A model generated the notes under the pieces. It did not search any database. It was not told the origin of the DNA and saw only the letters and a program-made list of their open reading frames with translations. This document shows positions 1 through 9,244 of a DNA stretch of 64,000 nucleotides, in pieces. Source of the stretch: Cherax quadricarinatus (taxonomy: Eukaryota; Arthropoda; Malacostraca; Decapoda; Parastacidae); the NCBI RefSeq assembly GCF_038502225.1, contig NW_027195234.1, positions 78,501 to 142,500 of the forward strand, read 5' to 3'. A program made the translations under genes and the position numbers. The first letter of the stretch is position 1; each line of letters opens with the position of its first letter.

Positions 1-1500
1 ATAGCAGTCACAGAAACGAAACACATTGAGACAATAACAGATGCAGTATTCCCACCGGGATATCAGATCCTGAGGAAAGATAGAAAGAGCAGAGGGGGAG
101 GAGGGGTTGCACTGCTCATAAAAAACCGATGGAGTTTCGAGGAAATGGAGGGCATGGACGAGATTGGAGAAAGGGACTACATAGCAGCACAATTCAATCT
201 GGGGAACGTAAGGTAGTCATTGCTGTGATGTATAACCCACCACAGAACTGCAGGAGGCCAAGAGAGGAATATGATGAGAACAACAGAGCGATGGTGGACA
301 CACTGGCTGACGTGGCACTAAGAGCTCAAACGTGCAGAGCAAAGTTACTGGTTATGGATGATTTCAACCACAGGGAGATCGATTGGGAAAACCTGGAGCC
401 TCATGGGGGCCCCGAAACATGGAGAGCCAAGATGATGGATGTGGTACTGGAAAACCTCATGCATCAACACATCAGAGACAGTACCAGAGAGCGAGGGGAG
501 GATGAACCAGCAAGACTGGACCTTGTGTTCACCCTGAGTAGCTCAGACATTGATGACATCACATATGAGAGGCCCCTCGGAGTTAGTGACCACGTAGTCC
601 TGAGTTTTGATTACATAGTAGAGTCACAGGTGGAGAGGGTAACAGGAGTCGAATGGGAAAAGTCAAATTATAAAAGGGGGGACTACACAGGTATGAGGAA
701 CTTCCTGCGGGAGGTGCAGTGGGACAGAGAACTGGCAGGAAAGACAGTAAATGAAATGATGTAGTATGTAACAACAAAATGCAAGGAGGCAGAGGAAAGG
801 TTTGTTCCCAAGGGCAACAGAAACAATGGGAAGACCAAAGCGAGTCCTTGGTTTACCCGAAGGAGCAGGGAGGCAAAAACAGGGTGCATTAGAGAATGGA
901 AGAGGTATAGAAGGCAAAGAACCCAGGAAAACAAGATCAGTCAAAGAGCCAGAAACGAATATGCACAGATAAGGAGGGAGGCCCAGCGACAGTACGAAAT
1001 TGACATAGCATCGAAAGCCAAGTCTGACCCGAAACTGTTGTTTAGCCACATTAGGAGAAAGACGACAGTCAAAGACCAGGTGATCAGGCTGAGAAAAGAA
1101 GGTGGGGAACTTACAAGAAACGAACAAGAGATATGCGAGGAGCTCAACAGGAGATTTAAGGAAGTATTCACTGTGGAGACAGGAAGGATTCTGGGAAGAC
1201 ATGACAGAGGGGGACGCCAACAGGGAATAGACCAACAGATGCTGTACGATATGCACACAACTGAGGAGCAGGTGAAGAAGCTGCTAAGTGATCTTGATAC
1301 ATCAAAGGCAATGGACCGGACAACATCTCCCCGTGGGTCCTCAGGGAGGGAGCAGATATACTGTGTGTGCCACTAACCACAATCTTCAACACATCCCTTG
1401 AAACTGGGCAACTACCTGAGGTATGGAAAACCGCAAATGTAGTTCCCATTTTTAAAAAAGGAGACAGGAAAGAGGCACTAAATTACAGACCAGTGTCACT
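1..1500 (+). pseudogene. CR1/L2-type LINE ORF2, 5' segment (endonuclease, linker, start of RT), decayed
   Basis: This is the upstream half of the ORF2 polyprotein of a CR1/L2-group non-LTR retrotransposon, which nicks target DNA and reverse-transcribes its own RNA there. The window opens inside the apurinic/apyrimidinic-type endonuclease. Visible motifs are a TET near residue 5 of the fragment, DDFNHREIDW (family form GDFNHKEIDW, as in the copies at 24577-24813), RLDLVF and SDHVVL. A basic linker follows (TVKDQVIRLRKEGGE), then the RT start (VVPIFKKGDR, LNYRPVSL). The frame is broken by a TAG at 762-764 and by a frameshift near 1310, next to the GPDNISPW motif. The RT is then cut at 1500 by a PLE and resumes at 2213. 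Damaged active-site context and stops make it inactive. Confidence 0.85.
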
Positions 1501-1905
1501 GTGTCACCAGTGTCTACCTCCAAAATCACGACCATCAAGGACATTACCAGTGATAGACAGGACAAGCTTCCACCCTCTGCAGGGGTATACATAATCCCTT
1601 GTAATGACTGCAACAAATTATACGTGGGCGAAACATCAAGGGACCTCCAAACACATATTTCAGAACACCAATACGCATGCAGGTCTGACGATACAAGGAA
1701 TGCCTGTGTACAACACCGTAATTCACACAACCACTTGATAAACTACAGAAACTCAAGACTTATCGCCACAGAAGACAACACTCAATACCGAAGAATCCTG
1801 GAATCATCACTTATTTCTATATCCGACAACTTCAACCAGAATAGTGGCTTCTATAACATAGCTGAACCACTTGCCAAGAAACTTCTTCATCGCTATCCCA
1901 CATAA
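1501..1905 (+). pseudogene. PLE GIY-YIG endonuclease domain (fragment)
   Basis: A 134-codon open frame holds the endonuclease module typical of the PLE C terminus, which nicks DNA for target-primed insertion. GVYIIPC at residues 28-34 is the GIY half, with a PLE-style Cys pair (PCNDC). YVGETSR at residues 41-47 is the YIG half with a following Arg. A His-rich segment (ISEHQYAC, HRNSHNH) follows, then RRILESSLI, whose Glu fits the conserved catalytic Glu. The domain itself has no internal stop, but the PLE reverse transcriptase that should precede it is missing, so it cannot act as a complete element. The listed start is the insertion edge, not a true initiator. Confidence 0.8.
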
Positions 1906-2100
1906 GAACATAGGAATGGAAGAACACTGCAGAAGGTCTGCTCACAAACTTATCCAATCTCCCTTCCAAGCTACCCAAGATTTTAGACTCTATAACCCCA
2001 CTCGGTACATCTTCAGATGCAGCATTCTCCACCTGACCTCAGCATTCTGAACCTGACTATAAATACTCGCGTACCTTCCACCCCAGGTAGATATGTTTGT

Positions 2101-2135
2101 GACTTGAAAAAGCCCACTGTGTGGGCGAAACGTTG
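2101..2135 (+). ncRNA. Hammerhead-like ribozyme remnant of the PLE
   Basis: PLEs are known to carry small type I hammerhead ribozymes. Here a 5-bp stem GCCCA/TGGGC (2112-2116 with 2122-2126, loop CTGTG) is followed directly by GAAA (2127-2130), as in helix II plus box 2 of a hammerhead. The box that should read CUGANGA reads TTGAAAA (2104-2110), so I infer that catalysis is lost. A second degraded copy of the same motif lies around 34011-34036. Confidence 0.35.
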
Positions 2136-2212
2136 TCAATAAAGGGTCACATTATACTGCACATGTGTTTATATTTCCATTGTGTCGGTATTTTATACCA
2201 TTTATTTCCACC

Positions 2213-3528
2213 GTCACTGACCTGTATAGTATGCAAGGTCATGGAGAAGATTATCAGGAGGAGAGTGGTGGAGCTCCTGGAACGGAACAAGATTATAAAC
2301 GATAACCAGCACGGATTCATGGAAGGCAAATCCTGTGTCACAAAACTTCTGAAGTTCTATGACAAAGTTACAGAAGTGCAACACGAGAGAGAGGGGTGGG
2401 TTGATTGCATTTTCTTGGACTGCAAGAAGGCCTTCGACACAGTTCCTCACAAGAGACTAATGAAGAAACTAGAGGATCAGGCGCGTATAACAGGAAGGCC
2501 ACTGCAATGGATCAGATAATACTTGACAGGGAGGCAACAACGAGTCATGGTGCGGGATGAGGTATCACAGTGGGCACCTGTGACGAGCGGGGTCCCAAAG
2601 GGGTCGGTCCTAGGACCAGTGATATTTCTGGTATATGTGAATGATATGATGGAAGGGATAGACTCAGAGGTGTTCCTGTTCACAGATGATGTGAAGTTAA
2701 TGAGGAGAATTAAATCAGATGAGGACCAGGCAGGACTTCAATTAGACCTGGACAGGCTGGACATGTGGTTCAGCAATTGGCTTCTTGAATTCAACCCTGC
2801 CAAGTGCAAGGTCATGAAGACCGCAGACAGAGTATAGACTAGGTGGCCAAGGACTGCAAACCTCGCTCAAGGCGAAAGATTTTGGGGTGACCATAACACC
2901 GAGCATGTCTCCAGAGGCACACATCAACCAGATAACTGTTGCAGCATACGGGCGCCTGGCAAACCTGAGAATAGCGTTCCGATACCTTAGTAAGGATTCG
3001 TCCAAGACACTGTACACTGTTTACATCAGGCCCATACTGGAGTATGCAGCTCCAGTTTGGAACCCACACCTGGTCAAGCACGTCAAGAAATTAGAGAAAA
3101 TGCAAAGGTTTGCGACAAGGTTAGTTCCAGAGCCAAGGGGAATGTCCTACGAAGAAAGGCTAAGGGAAATTGGCCTGACGATACTGGAGGACAGGAGGGT
3201 TAGATGAGACATGATAACTACATACAATAGACTGCGTGGAATAGATAAGGTGGACAGAGACAGGATATTCTAAAGAGGGGACACAGAAACGAGGGGTCAT
3301 AATTGGAAATTAAAGACTCAGATGAATCAAAGGGATGTTAGGAAGTGTTTCTTCAGTCATAGAGTAGTTAGGAAGTGGAATAGTCTAGCAAGTGATGTAG
3401 TAGAGGCAGGAACCATACATAGCTTTAAGACGAGGTATGATAAAGCTCATGGAGCAGGGAGAGAGAGGACCTACTAGCGATCAGTGAAGAGGCGGGACCA
3501 GGAGCTGAGTTTCGACCCCTGCAACCTC
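2213..3528 (+). pseudogene. CR1/L2-type LINE ORF2, 3' segment (RT and C terminus), decayed
   Basis: Continuation of the LINE after the PLE insertion. It covers most of the reverse transcriptase: SSQHGF-like NDNQHGF, the motif A region FLDCKKAFDTV, the motif B region SGVPKGSVLGP, and the catalytic loop at 2679-2690, which reads FTDD where sister copy 26371-28790 reads FADD. The C-terminal region follows (RPILEYAAPVWNPH, YEERLREI). It is broken by TAA at 2517-2519, a frameshift or deletion near 2835 and a TGA at 3205-3207. The altered active site and several stops make it non-functional. The 3' UTR is short and ends in a tandem of ACTAGGTGAGTAC units. Confidence 0.87.
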
Positions 3529-3576
3529 AACTAGGTGAGTACAACTAGGTGAGTACACACACACACACACATACAC
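3529..3576 (+). repeat. CR1 3'-terminal short repeats running into (AC)n
   Basis: The LINE ends in two 14-bp units (AACTAGGTGAGTAC) rather than poly(A), as is usual for CR1-type elements. The last unit ends in GTAC and passes directly into an (AC)n tract that continues to about 3576. The same terminal unit, in reverse orientation, ends the copies at 22172 and 26371. Confidence 0.75.
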
Positions 3577-3681
3577 AAAATAGCTCCAAATACACCTTGA
3601 ATCTAAAATATAAATATTACGTAATATTTAAATCAACCCTGGGGAGGTTGAAAGATAGCTCCAAGACTACATCCACACCCA

Positions 3682-3684
<3 letters not shown>
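3577..3684. other. Short non-repetitive spacer with a palindrome
   Basis: AT-rich spacer without a gene. Its one notable feature is a perfect 20-bp palindrome at 3611-3630 (TAAATATTAC and its complement). Confidence 0.5.

Positions 3685-3772
<88 letters not shown>
3685..3772. repeat. (TC)n microsatellite
   Basis: About 88 bp of uninterrupted TC dinucleotides followed by a short T-rich run. The long open frames across it are artefacts of the repeat. Confidence 0.97.
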
Positions 3773-3774
<2 letters not shown>

Positions 3775-3852
3775 CATTTTTTTCCATTTTTTAAAGAATA
3801 CATATATAAACGACAGTAGCTCTGGTATATATTACGTATTATCTCAAAGATT

Positions 3853-4812
3853 GGAAACTCAGTTAAAGTGCAGCACTGTACTTCCCACCTCCAGTACACA
3901 ACTTCCCACCTCCTGTACACAACTTCCCACCTCCAGTACACAACTTCCCACCTCCAGTACACAACTTCCCACCTCCAGTACACAACTTCCCACCTCCAGT
4001 ACACAACTTCCCACCTCCAGTACACAACTTCCCACCTCCAGTACACAACTTCCCACCTCCAGTACACAACTTCCCACCTCCAGTACACAACTTCCCACCT
4101 CCAGTACACAACTTCCCACCTCCAGTACACAACTTCCCACCTCCAGTACACAACTTCCCACCTCCAGTACACAACTTCCCACCTCCAGTACACAACTTCC
4201 CACCTCCAGTACACAACTTCCCACCTCCAGTACACAACTTCCCACCTCCAGTACACAACTTCCCACCTCCAGTACACAACTTCCCACCTCCAGTACACAA
4301 CTTCCCACCTCCAGTACACAACTTCCCACCTCCAGTACACAACTTCCCACCTCCAGTACACAACTCAGGCTAGTAGGTTTCCCTGAATCCCTTCACAAAA
4401 TATTAACCTGCTCACAGTCTAACAGCTCAACAGGTAACAAAAACCAATAGTCTCCACTTACTCCTATGTAAAACGCTCACACATGCCTGCTGTATGTCTA
4501 AGCCCCTTGCGTCCTAAACCTTTTTTTACCCCCTTCCCTCCCTCCAGCCTTTCCAAGGACGACCCCTACTCCTCTTTCCCTCCACTACAGATTTATACAT
4601 CCTACAAGTCGTCCTATTTTGCTGAATCCTCTCTAAATGACTAAACCATCTCAACAAACTGATTAATACTTTAGTAACTCCTCACCTCCTCTTAATTTCC
4701 ACACACTCGAATTAGCTGCATAATATTTACACCACACATTACCCTTAAACACGACATCTCCGCTGCCTCCAGCCTCCTCCTTGCTGCAGCATTTACAACT
4801 CATTCTTCACAT
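3853..4812 (-). mobile_element. RTE-like LINE 3' end, fragment A, with internal minisatellite
   Basis: The sequence on both sides of the 21-bp array matches the 3' UTR and C-terminal coding part of the related copy at 4926-6662. On the left is AGTGCAG...CTGTACTTCCC; on the right is GTTTCCCTGAATC, then CTCCTCCTTGCTGCAGCATT, the minus-strand complement of AAARRRLE codons. It holds only the last ~100 bp of coding sequence plus the 3' UTR, with many small indels, and is older than copy B. It was most probably one continuous 3' end before the minisatellite expanded inside it. Confidence 0.65.
3874..4364. repeat. 21-bp minisatellite (about 23 copies)
   Basis: Near-perfect tandem units of 21 bp (core ACTTCCCACCTCCAGTACA). 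Because 21 is divisible by 3, all frames stay open and give STQLPTS or similar heptapeptides on both strands; these are not proteins. The unit differs at only a few bases from the single-copy ACTTCCCATCTCCAGGACT in the RTE-like 3' UTR near 5078. Confidence 0.97.
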
Positions 4813-4830
4813 CCATATATTATAATAATA

Positions 4831-4921
<91 letters not shown>

Positions 4922-4925
4922 TAAC
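4813..4925. repeat. (TA)n microsatellite at the RTE-like 3' end
   Basis: About 85 bp of TA dinucleotides at the 3' boundary of the minus-strand RTE-like copy B. RTE-clade LINEs commonly end in simple tandem repeats, so this may be an expanded tail. Confidence 0.95.
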
Positions 4926-6662
4926 ACATCGGCCGATTCCCACCAAGGCAGAGTGGCCGGAAAAAAGAAAAAACTTTCATCATCGTTCACTCCATCACTG
5001 TCTTGCCAGAGGGGTGCTTTACACTACAGTTATAAAACTGTAACATTAACACTCTTCCTTCAGAGTGCAGTCGCTGTACTTCCCATCTCCAGGACTCAAG
5101 TCCAGCCTGCCAGTTTCCCTGAATCGCTTCATAAATGTTCCTTTGCTTACACTCCAACAGCATGTCAAGTATTAAAAACCATTTGTCTTCATTCATTCCT
5201 ATCAAATACGCTCACGCACGCTTCCTGGAAGTCCAAGCCCCTCGCACACTAAACCTCATTTACCCCCTCCCTCCAACCCTTCCCCGTCTTCCCTCCACTA
5301 CAGATTTATACACTCTCGAAGTCATTCTGTTTCGTTCCATTCTCTTTGCATGTCCGAACCACCTCAGCAACCCTTCCTCGGTCCTCTGGACAACAGTTTT
5401 GGCAATCCCGCACCTTCTCCTAACTTCCTAACTAAGAATTCTCTGCATTATATTCACACCACACGTTGCCCTCAGACATGATATCTCCACTTCCTCCAGC
5501 CTCCTCCTCGCTGCAACATTCATCACCCATGCTTCACACCCATATAAGAGCGTTGGTAAAACTATACTCTCATACATTCCCCTCCTTGCTTGCAAGGACA
5601 AAGTTTTTTGTCTCCAGAGACTCCTAAGTGTACCGCTCACCCTTTTCGCCTCATCAGTTCTATGATTCATCTCATTTTTCATAGACCCATCCGCTGACAC
5701 GTTCACTCCCAAATATCTGAACACATTCACCTACTTCATACTCTCTCCCTCCAATCTGATATCCAATCTTTCGTCATGTAATCTTTTTATCCTCATAACC
5801 TTACTCTTTCCTGTATTCACTTTTAATTTTCTTCTTTTACATACCCTACCAAATTCATCCACCAACCTCTGCAACTTCTCTTCAGAATGTCCCAAGAGCA
5901 CAGTGTCATCAGCAAAAAGCAACTGTGACAACTCCCACTTTGTGTTTGCTCCTTTATCTTTTAACTCCACACCTCTTGCCAAGACCCTAGCATTCACTTC
6001 TCTTACAATCCCATCTATAAATATACTGAACAACTACGGTGACATCACACATCCTTGTCTAAGGCCTACTTTTACTGGGAAATAATCTCCCTCTTTCCTA
6101 CATACTTTAACCTGAGCCTCACTAACCTCGTAAAAGCTCTTTACTTCTTTCAGTAACCTACCTCCTCTACCATACACCTGCAGCATCTGCCACATTGCCC
6201 CCTATCCACCCTGTCATACGCCTTTTCCAAATCCATAAATTCCACAAAAACCTCTTTAGCCTTATCTAAATATTGTTCACCTATATGTTTCAATGTAAAC
6301 ACTTCGTTTGCACACCCTCTACCTTTCCTAAAGCCTCCTTGTTCATCTGCTATTCTGCTTTCTGTCTTACTCTTAATTTTTTCAATAATAAATACCATGC
6401 ACTTTAACAGGTATACTCAACAGACTTATTCCCCTGTCATTTTTGCACTCTCTTTTGTCCCCTTTGCCTTTATACAAAGGAGCTAAGTATGCTCTCTGCC
6501 AATCCCTAGGTACCTTACCCTCTTCCATACATTTATTAAATAATAGCACCAACCACTCCAAAACTATATCCTCACCTGTTTTTAACATTTCTATCTTTAT
6601 CCCATCAATCCCGGCTGCCTTACCCCCTTTCACAACTGGCTCTTCCTCACTCCTACAAGATG
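4926..6662 (-). mobile_element. 5'-truncated RTE-like LINE, copy B
   Basis: Minus-strand non-LTR element lacking its endonuclease and upstream parts. It starts within the RT fingers at about 6660 and runs to a 3' UTR ending at about 4926 next to (TA)n. The clade is assigned from the protein style (GGKAAGIDGI, LLFADDTVLL, YESIVLPTLLYGCEAW) and the simple-repeat tail; RTE is my best guess and another clade is possible. Confidence 0.7.
5428..6640 (-). pseudogene. RTE-like reverse transcriptase fragment
   Basis: Reading from 6640 downwards: GGKAAGIDGIKIEMLK and APLYKGKGDK (RT fingers); EQGGFRKGRGC and EFMDLEKAYDRV (motif A with Asp); LLFADDTVLLG (catalytic FADD, codons at 5905-5916); KLKVNTGKSKVM; FRYLGVNVSADG; and the C-terminal YESIVLPTLLYGCEAW. 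It is interrupted by frameshifts near 6390 and 6150-6040 and by an in-frame TAG at 5731-5733, apparently a CAG-to-TAG change. The catalytic aspartates survive, but the frame is broken and the endonuclease is missing. Confidence 0.8.
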
Positions 6663-6689
6663 TTATTCCTCCTTGCCCTATACACGAAA

Positions 6690-7300
6690 TCTGCTATAAG
6701 TGTAGCACATACCGAGTGTCTGCTACAAATGTATCACATACCTGGTGTTTGCTACAAGTGTAGCACATACCTGGTGACTACTACAAGTGTAGCACACCTG
6801 GTGTCGGCTACAACCAACCTGGTGTCTGCTACAAGTGTAGCACGTACCTGGTGTCTGCTACAAGTGTAGCACATACCTGGTGTCTGCTAGTAGTGTAGCA
6901 CATATCTGTTGTTTGCTACAAGTGCAGCACATACCTGGTGTCTGCTACAAGTGTAGCACATACCTGGTGTCTGCTGTTAGGGTAGCACATGCTTTGTGTC
7001 TGCTACAAGTGTAGCACATACCTGGTGTCTGCTACGAGTGTAGCATATACTTGGTGTCTGCTATAAGTGTTGAACATACCAAGTGTCTGCTTCATATGTT
7101 TCACTTACCTGGTGTCTGCTTCAAGCGTAGCACATATCAAGTGTTTGCTACAAGTGTAGCACATACCTGGTGTCTGCTGCAAGTGTAAGACATATCAAGT
7201 GTCTGTTGCAAGTGTAGCACCTACCTGGTGTCTGCTACAAGTGTACCACATACCTGATGTCTGCTTCAAATATAGCACATGCCAAGTGTCTGCTGCAATC
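6690..7300. repeat. 29-bp minisatellite (about 21 diverged copies)
   Basis: Tandem units built on CTGCTACAAGTGTAGCACAT followed by ACCTGGTGT. Copies diverge by substitutions and small indels, unlike the near-identical 21-bp array. Each unit contains the near-inverted pair GCTACA/TGTAGC, so it can form a small hairpin. Confidence 0.93.
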
Positions 7301-7834
7301 CAGGTAGACTCCAGGTAGGTATGAATTTAGTGAGGGAGGCAGGCTGGGATGAGTCTTGCAATATCCTAAGTATTCTTTTAAGTGGGAATGTAGAAATAGA
7401 AGTAAAGAGAGCGATAGCGAGGGTGAGTGGGTGATGGGGTGGAGGCTTGGGGTATGTTCGTAATTCTTATTAGTACGATGATTCATAGCGAGGTTGCTAA
7501 GTACGGAGGTACGAGATAGGCTTGCAGGATCCTTGTTATTCTTGAAAATACGTAGGTAGGGAGAGAGATGTAAGGAGGGAGGTATGGATGGAGGAGTATG
7601 GGAGTGTTGTTGTAATTCTTGTAGGAAGGAAGGTAGTAATTTTGGGAGAGAGAGAGAGAGGAGGCTTGGGATATCCTTCTATTTCTTAAAAGAAGGAATG
7701 CAGAAAGAGAGATAAGAAGGGAGGTGAATATGAAGGTTTTGCTATCCTTGTAAGTAGGAAGGTGGAGAAAGAGATTAAGAGTGCGTCAGAGAGGTAGTGT
7801 GCAGGTATCCTTGTTAGTCTTGTAAGTCACTCAA
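7301..7834. repeat. Degenerate GA-rich tandem repeat, about 100-bp period
   Basis: No gene. The motif set TATCCTTGTTATTCTTGTAA, then GTAGGAAGGT and a GAGAGAGAT run recurs about five times with poor conservation, which suggests an old tandem array. Confidence 0.5.
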
Positions 7835-8763
7835 CCCACTCTCGGATTATGATTATTATTATTATTAAAGATTAACCGGTATTCTCCCGGCCCGGGCCTT
7901 TTCCAAGTGGTGGCCCGGTCTTGGCTCCCTCTTTAGGGAGTGTCTGAGACCTAAGTCTCCCATGGGAGGAGGCACAAGTACCTCCTCATCTTTGGGACCA
8001 ACTGTCCCCAGGCCTAGCCACAAGCTAGGCCTCTCTGGTCTGCCATCCCCGCCCCAAGGGGGCTAATGGGAATGACAGTCTCTTGAGCTAAAGGCTCGGG
8101 CTCAGGCACCTACCCTACCCTAGAAGGGTTAGGCATGGTATCGCGATCCCCACTCTCGGATTATTATTAAAGATTCGCCGGTATTCTCCCGGCCCGGGCT
8201 TTATCCAAGTGGTGGCCCGGCCTTGGCTCCCTCTTTAGGGAGTGTCTGAGACCTAAGTCTCCCATGGGAGGAGGCACAAGTACCTCCTCATCTTTGGGAC
8301 CAACTGTCCCCAGGCCTAGCTACAAGCTAGACCTCTCTGGTCTGCCATCCCCGCCCCAAGGGAGCTAATGGGAATGACAGTCTTATGAGCTAAAGGCTCG
8401 GGCTCAGGCACCTACCCTACCCTAGAAGGGTTAGGCATGGTGTCGATGCCCCACTCTCGGAGTTAGTTAGTTAAAGATTAGCCGGTATTCTCCCGGCCCG
8501 GGCCTTTTCCAAGTGGTGGCCCGGCCTTGGCTCCCTCTTTAGGGAATGTCTGAGACCTAAGTCTCCCATGGGAGGAGGCACAAGTACCTCCTCATCTTTG
8601 GGACCAACTGTCCCCAGGCCTAGCCACAAGCTAGGCCTCTCTGGTCTGCCATCCCCGCCCCAAGGGGGCTAATGGGAATGACAGTCTTATGAGCTAAAGG
8701 CTCGGGCTCAGGCACCTACCCTACCCTAGAAGGGCTGGGCATGGTGTCGATCCCACTCTCGGA
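7835..8763 (-). mobile_element. Three tandem copies of a ~300-bp SINE-like element
   Basis: Three copies of a GC-rich unit (about 7847-8148, 8161-8449 and 8462-8751) are more than 90% alike by eye. The 12-mer CCCACTCTCGGA occurs before, between and after them (7835, 8149, 8450, 8752), at spacings of 314, 301 and 302 bp. Read on the minus strand, each unit ends in a simple-repeat tail of a different type, (TAA)n, (TAA)n and (TAAC)n, as SINE or LINE tails do. The body has no open frame of note, but several hairpins (CCCGGCCCGGG, TCTCCCATGGGAGG, AGGCCTAGC/GCTAGGCCT). I see no tRNA-like A/B box. SINE identity is inferred; family unknown. Confidence 0.6.
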
Positions 8764-8916
8764 ATTCTAACACTTAACTAGGTAAGTTTGACTGATCACC
8801 TGTTGTTAAATCAGTTAAATTAATATTTGTAACTGCTGCCTCTTGTTGTTGCTGCTGTTACTAGTGCCTCTAACTTTTCATCTGTTAATAAGTCAACTCT
8901 CTCCTCCTCCTCCTCC

Positions 8917-8948
<32 letters not shown>

Positions 8949-9053
8949 CTCCTGCTGCTGCTGCTGCTTCTCTCACCTGTTTAAAGCACCACCAAGAATT
9001 TTTAAGTTACACTTCTAAAAGTACTCCAGAAGAAGTCTTGCTTCTTCTCACAT
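8764..9053. repeat. Spacer with (TCC)n/(CTG)n microsatellite
   Basis: AT-rich spacer containing a TCC-rich and then CTG-rich trinucleotide tract at about 8898-8970. No gene. It forms the left flank of the Tx1-type insertion. Confidence 0.85.
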
Positions 9054-9066
9054 ACTTCTCAAATAC
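9054..9066. repeat. Target-site duplication, left copy
   Basis: ACTTCTCAAATAC, identical to the 13 bp immediately after the A-tail at 14879-14891. It marks the 5' boundary of the Tx1-type LINE. Confidence 0.85.
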
Positions 9067-9244
9067 AGATATATATGATCTCATTTGGAGTATTTTTGAG
9101 TACCTTCGGGTCATTTTTTTTTTCATTCGCTGCCTGACCACGGTCGAGTGAGGTTGTGCGCTGCACCCCTCTGCTGTTCAGGCGAGCTACCTCAGTTCGT
9201 CACAACCATTGAGAAGTGAGGACGTGCGCTGCTCATTTACCAAC
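9067..9244 (+). promoter_or_regulatory. 5' UTR / presumed internal promoter of the Tx1-type LINE
   Basis: About 178 bp between the target-site duplication and the ORF1 ATG. It contains a T-run and two related GTGAGG..GTGCGCTGC segments near 9149 and 9216. Full-length LINEs normally carry an internal promoter here; no core promoter element is clear enough to name. Confidence 0.45.

Larger units (their letters stand above)
1501..2212 (+). mobile_element. 5'-truncated Penelope-like element inserted in the LINE
   Basis: A 712-bp block interrupts the LINE RT exactly between PVSL and TCIVCK, which are contiguous in the related copies at 22172-24815 and 26371-28790. It encodes the C-terminal GIY-YIG endonuclease of a PLE and ends with an AATAAAG-type 3' region containing a stem, GCGAAACG and a short AT-rich tail. 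The hexamer GTCACT flanks it (1495-1500 and 2213-2218), a likely short target-site duplication. The RT part of the PLE is absent, so this is a 5'-truncated insertion. Nesting shows the PLE arrived after the LINE. Confidence 0.8.

Noticed and set aside
3611..3630. 20-bp palindrome TAAATATTAC and its complement as a regulatory site
   Set aside because: AT-rich palindromes of this kind are expected by chance in such sequence, and no gene lies nearby.
3633..4450. Long open frames of 160-240 codons on both strands (YWRWEVV and STQLPTS repeats)
   Set aside because: A 21-bp unit keeps every frame open; the sequence is a minisatellite joined to a (TC)n tract.
7835..8763. tRNA- or 5S-derived SINE promoter
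   Set aside because: I could not find convincing A and B boxes or a 5S-like internal control region on either strand.
8843..9151. Proline-rich 102-codon frame
   Set aside because: It comes from the (TCC)n microsatellite and runs into the Tx1 5' UTR.
9209..9244. Upstream start for Tx1 ORF1 at TTG 9209
   Set aside because: Non-ATG; the ATG at 9245 has a strong context and fits the usual ORF1 start.
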